Under the pieces are notes generated by a model. The model saw only the letters and a list, made by a program, of their open reading frames with translations, was not told where the DNA came from and did not search any database. Of a DNA stretch of 30,137 bases, positions 1 to 7,579 are shown piece after piece. This stretch comes from Lysobacteraceae bacterium. Its GTDB lineage: Bacteria > Pseudomonadota > Gammaproteobacteria > DSM-19610. How positions within the stretch are numbered: the stretch's first letter is position 1; every line of letters begins with the position of its first letter. Made by a program: the position numbers and the translations under genes. Where the stretch lies: positions 5,320-35,456 of the forward strand of contig JAIVHA010000042.1 in the NCBI GenBank assembly GCA_020201295.1, given 5' to 3'.

Positions 1-546
1 GCGGCCGTCATACTGGATCCCGAGCGCCCCATCGCCGGTCTTGCCGATTCCAAGCAGCTCAGTGAAAAACGCCGCGAAGCCCTGTCCGAACGGATCCTGG
101 ATCAGGCGCTGGCCTGGTATATCGCCCGTGCGGAAGTGGAAGAGATCGATCGCATCAATATCCTGCAGGCCAGCCTGTTGGCCATGCAGCGTGCCGTGCT
201 GGCCCTGAACCCGATGGCGGAACTGGCGCTCATCGATGGCAATCGTTGTCCCGAATTGCCCTGCCCGGCCCAGGCGGTGGTGAAGGGCGACAGCCTGGTG
301 GCCGCCATCAGTGCGGCTTCCATCATCGCCAAGGTGGCCCGGGACCGGGAGATGGTGGCGCTGGATCGGGAATATCCCGGCTATGGGCTGGCCCGCCACA
401 AGGGCTACCCGAGCCGCCAGCACCTGGAGGCCCTGCAGACCCTGGGTGTGAGCCCCATTCATCGGCGTTCCTATGCGCCGGTGCGACGGCTGCTGGAACT
501 GAACGACCCTAAAGGAGATCGGGAATGGAAGAACATTTCAAGGTGA
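1..546 (+). CDS. rnhB: Ribonuclease HII, 5'-truncated by the window edge
   Basis: Cleaves the RNA strand of RNA-DNA hybrids and starts removal of misincorporated ribonucleotides in the cytoplasm. The frame is open from base 1, so the beginning, including the first catalytic Asp-Glu block, lies outside the window. What is visible fits RNase HII: the GLADSKQLSEKRRE block at the start, EEIDRINILQASLLAMQRA, ALIDGN with the catalytic Asp, GDSLVAAISAASIIAKVARD, and the C-terminal YPGYGLARHKGYPSRQHLEAL and SPIHRRSYAPVR blocks. The C-terminus is complete and ends in TGA at 544-546. An internal ATG at 136 would give only 136 residues and is not the true start. In gammaproteobacteria rnhB usually follows lpxB and precedes dnaE. 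Here about 7 kb of other genes lie before dnaE. The last 22 nt overlap the next gene. Confidence 0.95.
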   Translation, partial: AAVILDPERPIAGLADSKQLSEKRREALSERILDQALAWYIARAEVEEIDRINILQASLLAMQRAVLALNPMAELALIDGNRCPELPCPAQAVVKGDSLVAAISAASIIAKVARDREMVALDREYPGYGLARHKGYPSRQHLEALQTLGVSPIHRRSYAPVRRLLELNDPKGDREWKNISR

Positions 547-722
547 AAAACGTGAAGTGCGGTGGTTGTGTGGCCGCTATCGAGACAGGTCTTGAAGGAC
601 TGCCTGGCGTCCAGTCAGTGAAGGTCGTGATCGAGAGTGGCCAGGTGACGGTGACGGGAGAGCAGCTGGACCGTGGCGCATTGGCGGCGAAGCTGGATGA
701 ACTGGGGTATCCCGAGGCCTAG
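525..722 (+). CDS. Heavy-metal-associated (HMA) domain protein, copper-chaperone-like
   Basis: A 65-residue single-domain protein of the ferredoxin-like HMA fold, which binds soft metals, usually Cu(I), between two cysteines and hands them to P-type ATPases. The metal loop is KCGGC (residues 11-15), preceded by the beta strand FKVKNV and followed by helix AAIETGLEGLPGV and strand SVKVVIESGQVTVTG. The family's usual Met before the first Cys is replaced by Val-Lys, as in several stand-alone HMA proteins. The start is well supported by AAAGGAG about 10 nt upstream. That ribosome site lies inside rnhB and the genes overlap by 22 nt, so they are probably co-translated. No copper ATPase or regulator is visible nearby, so the metal and partner are inferred from family only. 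Confidence 0.85.
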   Translation: MEEHFKVKNVKCGGCVAAIETGLEGLPGVQSVKVVIESGQVTVTGEQLDRGALAAKLDELGYPEA

Positions 723-748
723 GAGCCCGGAATGACGGGACGTACTTT

Positions 749-2314
749 TCAGGCCGCATGGATGCGCAGTGAGGCGATATCGACCGGGATCTCCGGGGCC
801 GGGCGCGCCACACCGAGCTTGCGACGCGTGGTGAACTCCGAAAGCGCGGCGGATGCACGGCCCACGTAGGATTTGTCCAGGCCGATAGCCAGTTCGATGG
901 CCCGTACGCCGCTGATCTCTCCCATGTCCAGCAACAGTTTTCCCATCTCGAACAGCACTTCCGGATTGTCCTGGTCCCGCTCCAACAGGGTGGTGTAGAT
1001 GCGGACGCATTGTTCCGCGGGCAGGAATTTGCTCACCAGGCGGGCATAGGCAAAGGCGGCGGGGCCCTCCAGAAGATTGGACTCAAAACGTTCATGCAGG
1101 GTATCGAAGCGCGCCTTCTCGTCGCGGAAGGCCTGGTGGCGTGCACGCCAGGCGGGGTTGATCGCGTTGCGCCACTGTTGGTCCAGCTCTTTCAACAGTT
1201 CTTGCATCTTGCGACCGAGCACGGCCGACATGGCGACCTGTTCCGGAAGGGAGAAAAAGTGTAATTGGGAGTAGCCCAGGGTATTGAGTCGCTGTGCGAG
1301 CGTGGGATACGGGTCCGATGACTGTTCCCGCGCCAGCAATGCCTTGATCAGCCAGCGCTCGGCATCCTGTTGCTGCAGGGTACTGCGCATGATGGGCTCG
1401 AAGTTGGAAAAGGGGCGAATGGTGGGGTTGGGCTGGCGGTCGGCGGTCTTCATCAACAGCGGCCAGAAACAACGTTCCAGGTAGGCGGCGCAGAGCTCCT
1501 CGGCGGCGATCATGGCCAGCACCTCGATATCCTTGACCAGATCGATGGCGTACTGGTCATGCTGGAGGGTGTGTTCCCGTGCCGCGGGGCAGGACCATTC
1601 CTGCAGCATCGCATTGTACCAAGCTGTGAAGGCACGCAGCACCCAGGCGCCCGGTGATGCATGGCCGCTCAGGGCCTGGCTGAAGAAATCCCAGTCACGG
1701 GCCATCTGTACCAGCCGGCCTGGGCGTGGATCACGATAACAGGCATGCTGGCCGATGACGCAATGCAGCTTGACGCGCAACTGTTTGTGGCTCAGCAGGT
1801 GCAGCAATGGCACGCCGATGCACAGGCTGTGCTCGTGGGTCGTCTGATAACCTGTAAGTGGTGTGCTCACCACCTCTATGTCCGCGGTGCGTGTCAACAG
1901 TACCCGGTCGATGGCGGGCGCGGAAAACTTCTCCACCCGTCGCTTGATCATGGCATGCAGCTTGGGGGCATCCTCCTGGCTCACTTCGACCCCTTCCGGA
2001 AGCGCCGGACGCAAACGCCAGAGTTCGACACAGGCCCACGCCAGCGCCAGGGTGGCCGTACCGGTGGACAGGATGGCGGGTGAGTTCCAGGAGAGTGTCG
2101 GCGTCTGCAGCAGCTTGGCCAGGTGCAGCCCTAGTCCGAGTGTCAGCAGTGGCAATCCGTACATGAACGCCAAGCCGATCCCGGCCACAAGTTCGAGACC
2201 CATGTGATAGAAACGGGGGTTGCGATCGGCAAGCAGTTCGGGTGAGATCCGCCTGTGTACCGCGGTGGGCCGGTTACGGGTCTTCTGCCACCATTGCCGG
2301 ATAGGGGATTCCAT
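749..2314 (-). CDS. Membrane-anchored M48-like protein with degenerate zinc motif
   Basis: A 521-residue protein with two predicted membrane segments (about residues 43-67 and 79-98), then a region resembling the M48 (HtpX/Oma1-type) metallopeptidase domain. The VVSTPLTGYQTTHEHSLCIGVPLLHLLSHKQLR stretch and the later SSDPYPTLAQRLNTLGY stretch match the positions of M48 landmarks. The expected HExxH metal motif is QHACY at residues 189-193, so the zinc-binding histidines and catalytic Glu are lost. The expected downstream Glu-ligand region reads QHDQYAIDLV (251-260) and is also atypical. The C-terminal part (about 400-490) is helical and TPR-like (EQCVRIYTTLLERDQDNPEVLFEMGKLLLDMGE). It is probably a non-catalytic homologue with a binding or scaffolding role; this is inference. 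A weak GAGG lies upstream of the ATG at 2314. It is convergent with the HMA gene. Confidence 0.7.
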   Translation of the reverse strand: MESPIRQWWQKTRNRPTAVHRRISPELLADRNPRFYHMGLELVAGIGLAFMYGLPLLTLGLGLHLAKLLQTPTLSWNSPAILSTGTATLALAWACVELWRLRPALPEGVEVSQEDAPKLHAMIKRRVEKFSAPAIDRVLLTRTADIEVVSTPLTGYQTTHEHSLCIGVPLLHLLSHKQLRVKLHCVIGQHACYRDPRPGRLVQMARDWDFFSQALSGHASPGAWVLRAFTAWYNAMLQEWSCPAAREHTLQHDQYAIDLVKDIEVLAMIAAEELCAAYLERCFWPLLMKTADRQPNPTIRPFSNFEPIMRSTLQQQDAERWLIKALLAREQSSDPYPTLAQRLNTLGYSQLHFFSLPEQVAMSAVLGRKMQELLKELDQQWRNAINPAWRARHQAFRDEKARFDTLHERFESNLLEGPAAFAYARLVSKFLPAEQCVRIYTTLLERDQDNPEVLFEMGKLLLDMGEISGVRAIELAIGLDKSYVGRASAALSEFTTRRKLGVARPAPEIPVDIASLRIHAA

Positions 2315-2392
2315 ACTGAGCCTCGCTGACTAGCCGTGAACCGGGTGTCACATGCATGCAGTATCGGCAGGCGGAATATTTCAGGATGGACG

Positions 2393-2443
2393 GGGTTCAC
2401 AGTTTGGCACGCCTGCTGCCTGGATGTTTCAAACTGTGAACCC
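2393..2443. repeat. 14-bp perfect inverted repeat between two minus-strand genes
   Basis: Arm GGGTTCACAGTTTG at 2393-2406 is perfectly complementary to 2430-2443, separated by 23 nt. It lies 17 nt beyond the stop of the three-domain acyl protein and about 80 nt upstream of the M48-like gene. No T-run follows on the minus strand, so it is a poor intrinsic terminator. It could be an operator, an mRNA 3'-end stabiliser or a repeat remnant. Confidence 0.6.
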
Positions 2444-2459
2444 GTTCCCCCGGAAAGGG

Positions 2460-5132
2460 CTAGCCTGGGGACTGGTCGGGTTCTCCGCAGCGATGCAGGA
2501 TGACGGCCCGCGCCTGGTCACGCAGGGTGACGGCTGCCGAGAAGCGCTCCCGTTCATCGACGATGGGTGCACTGGCCGGGATGGGGGCATCGATCATCAG
2601 GCTGATGGTGCCGAAACGAGGGAACCAACTGCCGGCACGCAGCACGGAACGGGTGCCACGCAGGGTGAGAGGAACCAGGGGTACACCGGCCTCGGCGGTG
2701 GCCAGGAAGGCGCCCATGCGAAAGGGCAGCAAGCCAGGGCTGCGGGTGAAGGTGCCTTCCGGAAAATAACAGGCCGTCGCGCCCGCATGCAGCCGCGCCG
2801 TGACCGCATGGGCATCGGCCACACTCTGTTCGTGGCGGAATCGTTCCACGAAACAGGTGCCTATGCCGCGCAAGAAGATGCGCGCGAAAAACCGTTGCTG
2901 CAGTTCCGCCTTGGCCACGAACATGACGGGGTGGGGTAGCAGGGCGCAGAGCACCAGGCCGTCGAGGTAGCTTTGGTGGTTGGCTACCAGCACGCAGGGT
3001 TGCGCCGGAGGTGGCAATCGTTCCAGCCCCCGGGTGCTGACCGCAAGGCGGCTGGCACGCAGTAACAGGCGTGCCCACAGGCGCATCCAGCGCCAGCGGG
3101 TGTTGCGACCGGGTAGCAGGGCCACGCCGATCCAGGCCGGGATTGCCAGCAGAACCAGCAACGACCACAGCCAGGCGGCATAGAGCCAGGCCACACCATT
3201 GCGACGGCTGCGCCGCCAACGTGGCCCCAGGGATTCCAGGGTCATGGACAGAAACTGACGCCAGGCCGGGGCGGGTGCTTGATCGATGTGCCCCAGCTCA
3301 TACCGTTCGCGACAGGCGGAACGGCGGACCTTGCCGCTGGAGGTCTTCAGTACCGTATTGGGCGGGGCCAGCACGATGTCGTCGGCAGGGTCTCCGCTGA
3401 GATCGACGGCAAGCTCCTGGATACGTTCCCGCAAGGCCTCCCGTTCCCCCGCCTCTTTCAGACGGGTTTCGGCCAGTATCACCAGTTGCTCCGTGCCGGC
3501 ATCGGCCTGGATGTCGCCGGTGTTGAGCCAGTTTCCGGCGAACAGTTGCTGGTTGGCGGGCCGGTTGCGGTAATAGCCGGTGGTTGCGCAGGGGCCGCGA
3601 AATTGTAGCCGTCCCTGCACCCGTTCGGCCAATTCCCGCCCGCTTTCGTCCACCACGCGCAGCTCATGCTCCGCCAGGGGCAGGCCGCAGGCAACGAAGC
3701 GCAAGGGATTGGTATCGGTGTCCGGTGCCGGCAGTGCATGTCCGGTACGCGCGAAGGCCTCGCGCTGGATGGCATCGATACGCGGGCCGCGGCCCAGGGG
3801 TGGGAAGGCCAGGCCGACACAATTTTCCGCCAGGCCGTAGACCGGCATCATGCTTTCACGACGGAAGCCGTATTGGGAAAAGTGCTCGCAGAACTGCTCA
3901 GTGGTCTCGGGGTACACGGGTTCGGCGCCATTGAAGGCACAGCGCCAGCTGCCCAGATCCAGGTCGGCGGCTTCCTCGTCACGCACGCGCCGCAGGCAGA
4001 GTTCATAGGCGAAGTTGGGCGCCGCCGACAGGGTGCCACCGTAGCGGTGGATGGCACGCAGCCAGCGTATCGGCCGGGCTATGAAGGATAAAGGCGACAT
4101 GACCACGAACAGACTGCCGTAATAGAGGCTGCCGAGCCAGGCGCCGATCAGGCCCATGTCGTGGTAGAGGGGCAGCCAGCTGACGAATACGTCGCGACTG
4201 TCGGCATGCACGGCCTCGCCCATGAGGCGGATGTTGGCCACCAGGTTGGCATGAGAGAGCACCACACCCTTGGGGTCGCCGGTGCTACCGGAGGTGTACT
4301 GGAGAAAGGCGGTATCCTGCGCCTGGATGACTTGGGGTTGCCAGTGGCCACCGGGCAGGTCCAGGTCCGCCAGGGTGAGCACATGATCAGTGGTATCCGC
4401 CAGGGACTTGAGCAGGCGGGTAAAGGGTTTTGCTTCCTCCACTGTTACCAGGATACGCGCCCGGCAGTTTAGCAGGATGCCGGCGTGGCGGCGCAGGTGA
4501 TCGGCGACCTGGGCGCGCCGTGCCGGTGGATACAGTGACACGGGCACGCCCCCGGCCAGCAGTACACCGTAGAAGCTGTAGAAGTAGTCGGGGCCGGTGG
4601 GCAGCATGATGGCCACTGGTTCGCCACGCTCCACGCCGCGTGCCTGCAGGGCGGCGGCGATATTGACGGCATGCTCCCACAATTCACCGTAGCGAATGCG
4701 TTCACCATCACCCTCGTCCTGGTAGAACTGGATATGGACGCGCTCCGGATGTTGTTCCGCGTGCCACTGCAGCACCTCGATGAGGGTGTTGGCCGCCAGG
4801 GGTTCACCGTGAGTTTCCTGCGCCAAGGAGGCGGGTGTGGTCTTTGCCCCGACGGCGATGGCCGTGGGGCCGGCGGCGCGCAGGAAGCGCAGCAGGTCGC
4901 GGGGGGTTTCGATCTCCCCATAGACCTGTTCCGGCAGGTTGACGCCGAAGTGTTCCTCGATGCGGGCGATGAATTCCACACGCGCCAGGCTGTCCAGGCC
5001 CAGGTCGCGTTCCAGGTGGCTGTCCAGGCCGAAGCCCTTGCCGCGCCCCTGTCGGCGATGAAGTTCCGCGGCCAGGACATTGAGGACCGTGAGGATGCCC
5101 TGTTCCAGGTTGGTGTCGGTTGCTTCACTCAT
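2460..5132 (-). CDS. ACP / acyl-adenylating (FAAL-type) / PlsC acyltransferase fusion protein
   Basis: An 890-residue protein with three domains. Residues about 10-85 are an acyl carrier domain with the phosphopantetheine site DLGLDSL (Ser48). Residues about 115-610 are an AMP-forming acyl-CoA/ACP synthetase-like domain with YTSGSTGDPKG (279-289), WLPLYHDMGLIG, YGLAENCVG and the C-terminal catalytic Lys in TSSGK (Lys601). After a hydrophobic stretch (647-673) comes a PlsC-type lysophospholipid acyltransferase (about 700-860) with NHQSYLD (HX4D) and FPEGTFTRSPG. Inferred role: activate a fatty acid, load it on the fused carrier and transfer it to a lysolipid at the inner membrane. Oddity: after LNTGD (537-540) the sequence jumps within about five residues to TEQLVILAET. 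The expected hinge block of about 45-50 residues (GRxKDxII, G.N..P) is missing, in frame, near base 3500. It sits 12 nt after the MFS gene, probably in one operon. Confidence 0.85.
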   Translation of the reverse strand: MSEATDTNLEQGILTVLNVLAAELHRRQGRGKGFGLDSHLERDLGLDSLARVEFIARIEEHFGVNLPEQVYGEIETPRDLLRFLRAAGPTAIAVGAKTTPASLAQETHGEPLAANTLIEVLQWHAEQHPERVHIQFYQDEGDGERIRYGELWEHAVNIAAALQARGVERGEPVAIMLPTGPDYFYSFYGVLLAGGVPVSLYPPARRAQVADHLRRHAGILLNCRARILVTVEEAKPFTRLLKSLADTTDHVLTLADLDLPGGHWQPQVIQAQDTAFLQYTSGSTGDPKGVVLSHANLVANIRLMGEAVHADSRDVFVSWLPLYHDMGLIGAWLGSLYYGSLFVVMSPLSFIARPIRWLRAIHRYGGTLSAAPNFAYELCLRRVRDEEAADLDLGSWRCAFNGAEPVYPETTEQFCEHFSQYGFRRESMMPVYGLAENCVGLAFPPLGRGPRIDAIQREAFARTGHALPAPDTDTNPLRFVACGLPLAEHELRVVDESGRELAERVQGRLQFRGPCATTGYYRNRPANQQLFAGNWLNTGDIQADAGTEQLVILAETRLKEAGEREALRERIQELAVDLSGDPADDIVLAPPNTVLKTSSGKVRRSACRERYELGHIDQAPAPAWRQFLSMTLESLGPRWRRSRRNGVAWLYAAWLWSLLVLLAIPAWIGVALLPGRNTRWRWMRLWARLLLRASRLAVSTRGLERLPPPAQPCVLVANHQSYLDGLVLCALLPHPVMFVAKAELQQRFFARIFLRGIGTCFVERFRHEQSVADAHAVTARLHAGATACYFPEGTFTRSPGLLPFRMGAFLATAEAGVPLVPLTLRGTRSVLRAGSWFPRFGTISLMIDAPIPASAPIVDERERFSAAVTLRDQARAVILHRCGEPDQSPG

Positions 5133-5144
5133 AAAGGTATTCTG

Positions 5145-6470
5145 CTACAGATTTCCCGCCTCGTAACGTTCCACCACCTGGCGGCCACGTCGGACATTCA
5201 CGAACAGGCTGACCAGGAAGGCCAGGGCAAAGAACAATGCGCACAGCAGGATGGCGTGCCGCAGACCCACCCAGGCCTGCAGCAGGCCGACACCGAGCAG
5301 GCCGAGGATGGCGGCGAGCTTGTGGGACAGCCCCCAGAAGCCGAAGAACTCCGCCGCGCGGGCCCGTGGTGTGAGCTGACCGACGATGGCGCGACTGGCC
5401 GACTGGGTGGCGCCCAGGCAGAGCCCGGCGGCGATGGCCACCACCAGGAACACCTGCTGCATCTGCCAGTCATGGCCGGCGCGGTTCAGTGCTACGGTGA
5501 GTTCCGGCGTCCACCAGATGAGCAGGATGGCGCTGACCCAGAACAGCAGGGTGAAATTATAGGTGAGGCGACCGCCGAAGCGGTCCTGGGCGAAACCGAA
5601 CAGCACGGCACCGAGGGTGGCGGTGAGCTGTACGGTGATGAAGGTGAGTACGCGCATCTGCTCGTCCCAGCCGATCACCTGCGCACCATAGATGAAGGTG
5701 AAGGCGATGATGATATAGATGCCGGACATGGCGAAGAAGGCCGACAGCAGGAACACGGCCAGGTCGCGGAAGCCCTGCAGTTCCGCCAGGGTGCGGCGCA
5801 CCTGCTCCATACCCAGCCGCCAATAGCCCTGTGCCGTCGGTGCCCGCGCCGTGCCCCGTTCCCGCAGCCAGAGGAAGGTGGGGATGGCGGCCAGCAGGAA
5901 AAAAGCGGCCGCGAAGGGCCCCACCCAGCGCACATTGTCGAAGTTTTCCAGGCTCACCTCGCCCAGGAACAACAGCGCCAGGCCGGTGGCGACCAGGCCA
6001 CCCACATAGCCCAGTGCCCAGCCAAAGCCGGAGATCCTGCCCAATTCCTCCGGTGGCCCGAGGTCGGGCAGGAAGCTGGCAATGAAGGACTCGCCGATGG
6101 AATAGGCATAGTTCGAGGTGATGATGAGCAGCACACCGAGCAGCACATAACCCGGCGCCACGAAATAGAGCAGGGCGGTGGTGAGTACGGTGGCGAGGTA
6201 GCTGATGAACAGGAAATGCTTGCGACGGGCGGTGAGATCCATCACCGCGCCCAGCACCGGTGCCGTGATCACCACCAGGAAATAACCCGTGGCCAGGGAC
6301 AGGCTCCACAGCAGGTTGCCCAGGCGATAATCGTCCTGGGCGTCGCCGACGATGACCCGGGTGAACAGATCACCGAACACCACGGTGATGATGAGCAGGG
6401 TATAGGCCTGATTGGCGAAATCGAACATCGCCCAGCCGAAGATTTCCTTGCGGGTGGCACGCGGCGTCAT
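5145..6470 (-). CDS. MFS transporter, UMF1/Atg22-like
   Basis: A 441-residue polytopic membrane protein with about twelve hydrophobic segments. It starts MTPRATRKEIFGWAMFDFANQAYTLLIITVVFGDLF, the hallmark N-terminus of the UMF1-type (Atg22-related) major facilitator family (WxxYDFANSAY-like). A hydrophilic central loop around RERGTARAPTAQGYWRLG and a second half containing ATQSASRAIVGQLTPRARAAEFFGFWGLSHKLAAILG also match. Length is normal. The substrate of bacterial members is poorly defined. The downstream neighbour, 12 nt away on the same strand, is an acyl-activating/acyltransferase fusion. By analogy with LplT-Aas, export or flipping of a lysophospholipid or fatty acyl substrate is a reasonable but unproven idea. 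The C-terminus ends with Arg-rich cytosolic residues after the last helix. Confidence 0.85.
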   Translation of the reverse strand: MTPRATRKEIFGWAMFDFANQAYTLLIITVVFGDLFTRVIVGDAQDDYRLGNLLWSLSLATGYFLVVITAPVLGAVMDLTARRKHFLFISYLATVLTTALLYFVAPGYVLLGVLLIITSNYAYSIGESFIASFLPDLGPPEELGRISGFGWALGYVGGLVATGLALLFLGEVSLENFDNVRWVGPFAAAFFLLAAIPTFLWLRERGTARAPTAQGYWRLGMEQVRRTLAELQGFRDLAVFLLSAFFAMSGIYIIIAFTFIYGAQVIGWDEQMRVLTFITVQLTATLGAVLFGFAQDRFGGRLTYNFTLLFWVSAILLIWWTPELTVALNRAGHDWQMQQVFLVVAIAAGLCLGATQSASRAIVGQLTPRARAAEFFGFWGLSHKLAAILGLLGVGLLQAWVGLRHAILLCALFFALAFLVSLFVNVRRGRQVVERYEAGNL

Positions 6471-6549
6471 CGGGAGTCCGGTAGGCGGATAGGGGAAGAG
6501 GGTAGCCCGAGCATGGGGGTAGTGTATATTAGGGAAGCTCTGATTTATT

Positions 6550-6643
6550 CGTCATTGCGAGGATGCCTTGACCCGAAGGGTAAGGTACACATGATGAAGC
6601 CCGAAGGGATTCTATGGGCCAGGAGCGACGCGGCAATCTCCAA
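6550..6643. repeat. Remnant of a dispersed CGTCATTGCGAGG...GCGGCAATCTCC element
   Basis: CGTCATTGCGAGG at 6550-6562 and GGAGCGACGCGGCAATCTCC at 6622-6641 are the two ends of a dispersed element I recognise from many bacterial genomes. The middle differs from the compact form. Its right end supplies the first codons of the DUF559 reading frame. The upstream region of the MFS gene therefore holds repeat sequence rather than a gene. Confidence 0.45.
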
Positions 6644-6937
6644 CCGATTGATTCTACGGTCCGTCAAGTGGTGATTGGTCGATACATCGTGGATTTTCTC
6701 TGCGTTGAGGCGATGCTGATCGTGGAGGCAGATGGTGGTCAACATCTGGAACAGCAGGCCTACGATTCGGAGCGAACGAGATGTCTTGAACGCATGGGTT
6801 ACAAGGTCATGCGTTTTTGGGACCATGAGATATTGACTGAGATGGATGGTGTGCTGGAGCAGATCGTACAGGGTCTGACAGACGGCCCCTCACCCCGGCC
6901 CTCTCCCGGAGGGAGAGGGGGAACGAGGACTCGATGA
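6614..6937 (+). pseudogene. DUF559 (endonuclease-like) fragment, N-terminus lost
   Basis: From RQVVIGRYIVDFLCVEAMLIVEADGGQHLEQQAYDSERTRCLERMGYKVMRFWDHEILTEMDGVLEQI the frame matches the C-terminal two thirds of DUF559 proteins, related to very-short-patch-repair endonucleases. The D of VDF, the E of VEADGGQH and the following histidine are the conserved nuclease-like residues. The usual N-terminal block of about 45 residues (an LRxxxTxAExxLWxxLR-type helix) is absent. The first ten or so codons instead derive from a dispersed repeat. The last 18 residues (DGPSPRPSPGGRGGTRTR) are encoded by a CCCTCTCCC palindrome. A start at ATG 6614 is nominal. This is probably a dead fragment. DUF559 genes often sit in repeat-rich positions, so the context fits decay. 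Confidence 0.7.
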
Positions 6938-7063
6938 TGATAAATCCAGGATTTTGCGGCAAAGCCTCATTGTAAAGTGAGCATGGAAGTAGCAGGCCAA
7001 GGACACCCTGCAAAGGGAAACCGAGCGTCCCCTCTCCCTCCGGGAGAGGGGCAGGGTGAGGGG
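6886..7063. repeat. Inverted pair of 35-nt CCCTCTCCC-type palindromic repeats
   Basis: The unit at 6886-6920 and the unit at 7029-7063 are reverse complements of each other with about three mismatches. Each contains an inner palindrome CCCTCTCCC-nnn-GGGAGAGGG. The 108 nt between them carry no gene that I can recognise. A further copy lies after kdsA (15869-15903). They could form a hairpin spanning about 180 nt between the DUF559 remnant and the HIT gene. Confidence 0.85.
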
Positions 7064-7106
7064 CATGCTCATTTTGCCTCACCGAGAAAATACGGGATAT
7101 CAACCC

Positions 7107-7511
7107 ATGTTCACCTTGCACCCGCAACTGCAAAAAGACTGTATCGAGCTGGGACGCTTTGACCTCTGCCGCCTGCTGCTCATGAACGACTCCCGCTACC
7201 CCTGGTGCATCCTGGTACCGGAACGGGAGGATATCCGCGAAATCTATGAATTGTCCCCGGCTGACCAACTCCTCCTGTTGGATGAATCGGTGCGCCTGGG
7301 GCGCTATATGACGGCGGAATTTCGTGCCCACAAGCTGAATGTGGCGGCGCTGGGCAATATGGTGCCGCAGCTGCATGTCCACCATATCGCGCGTTACAGC
7401 CACGATCCCGCCTGGCCTCGCCCCGTGTGGGGTCTGGATGAGGCGCGGCCCTACGACGAGGAGGGGTTGCGGGCCATGCAGGCCCGTTTCGGGCTGCTGC
7501 TGGAGGGCTGA
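7107..7511 (+). CDS. HIT-family hydrolase (histidine triad)
   Basis: A 134-residue histidine-triad protein, of the family that hydrolyses nucleotidyl phosphates such as diadenosine polyphosphates or AMP-linked compounds. The sequence opens MFTLHPQLQKDCIELGRFDLCRLLLMNDSRYPWCILVPER, typical of the bacterial group with a conserved NDxxYPW. The triad is PQLHVHHIARYSHDPAWP, where LHVHHIAR corresponds to HxHxHxx with the first His replaced by Gln, as in this subgroup. The nucleophilic His is retained. I chose ATG 7107 over the upstream ATG at 7056 because the first 17 codons of the longer frame come from the palindromic repeat. It lies 68 nt before dnaE. The substrate cannot be told from sequence. 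Confidence 0.85.
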   Translation: MFTLHPQLQKDCIELGRFDLCRLLLMNDSRYPWCILVPEREDIREIYELSPADQLLLLDESVRLGRYMTAEFRAHKLNVAALGNMVPQLHVHHIARYSHDPAWPRPVWGLDEARPYDEEGLRAMQARFGLLLEG

Positions 7512-7579
7512 GGCGCCCGCGCCGCCGCTTGGGAAAGTCAAGCCTTGCATGACCACGGGCAATTCCGGAAACTCCCCCC

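Noticed and set aside
723..748. Terminator between the HMA gene and the M48-like gene
   Set aside because: Only a short CCCG/CGGG pairing in 26 nt and no T-run on either side.
4671..6674. A 667-codon plus-strand open frame
   Set aside because: It is antisense to the MFS gene and the start of the fusion protein. Its protein is Gln/Glu/Gly-rich with no family look, typical of an antisense frame in GC-rich DNA.
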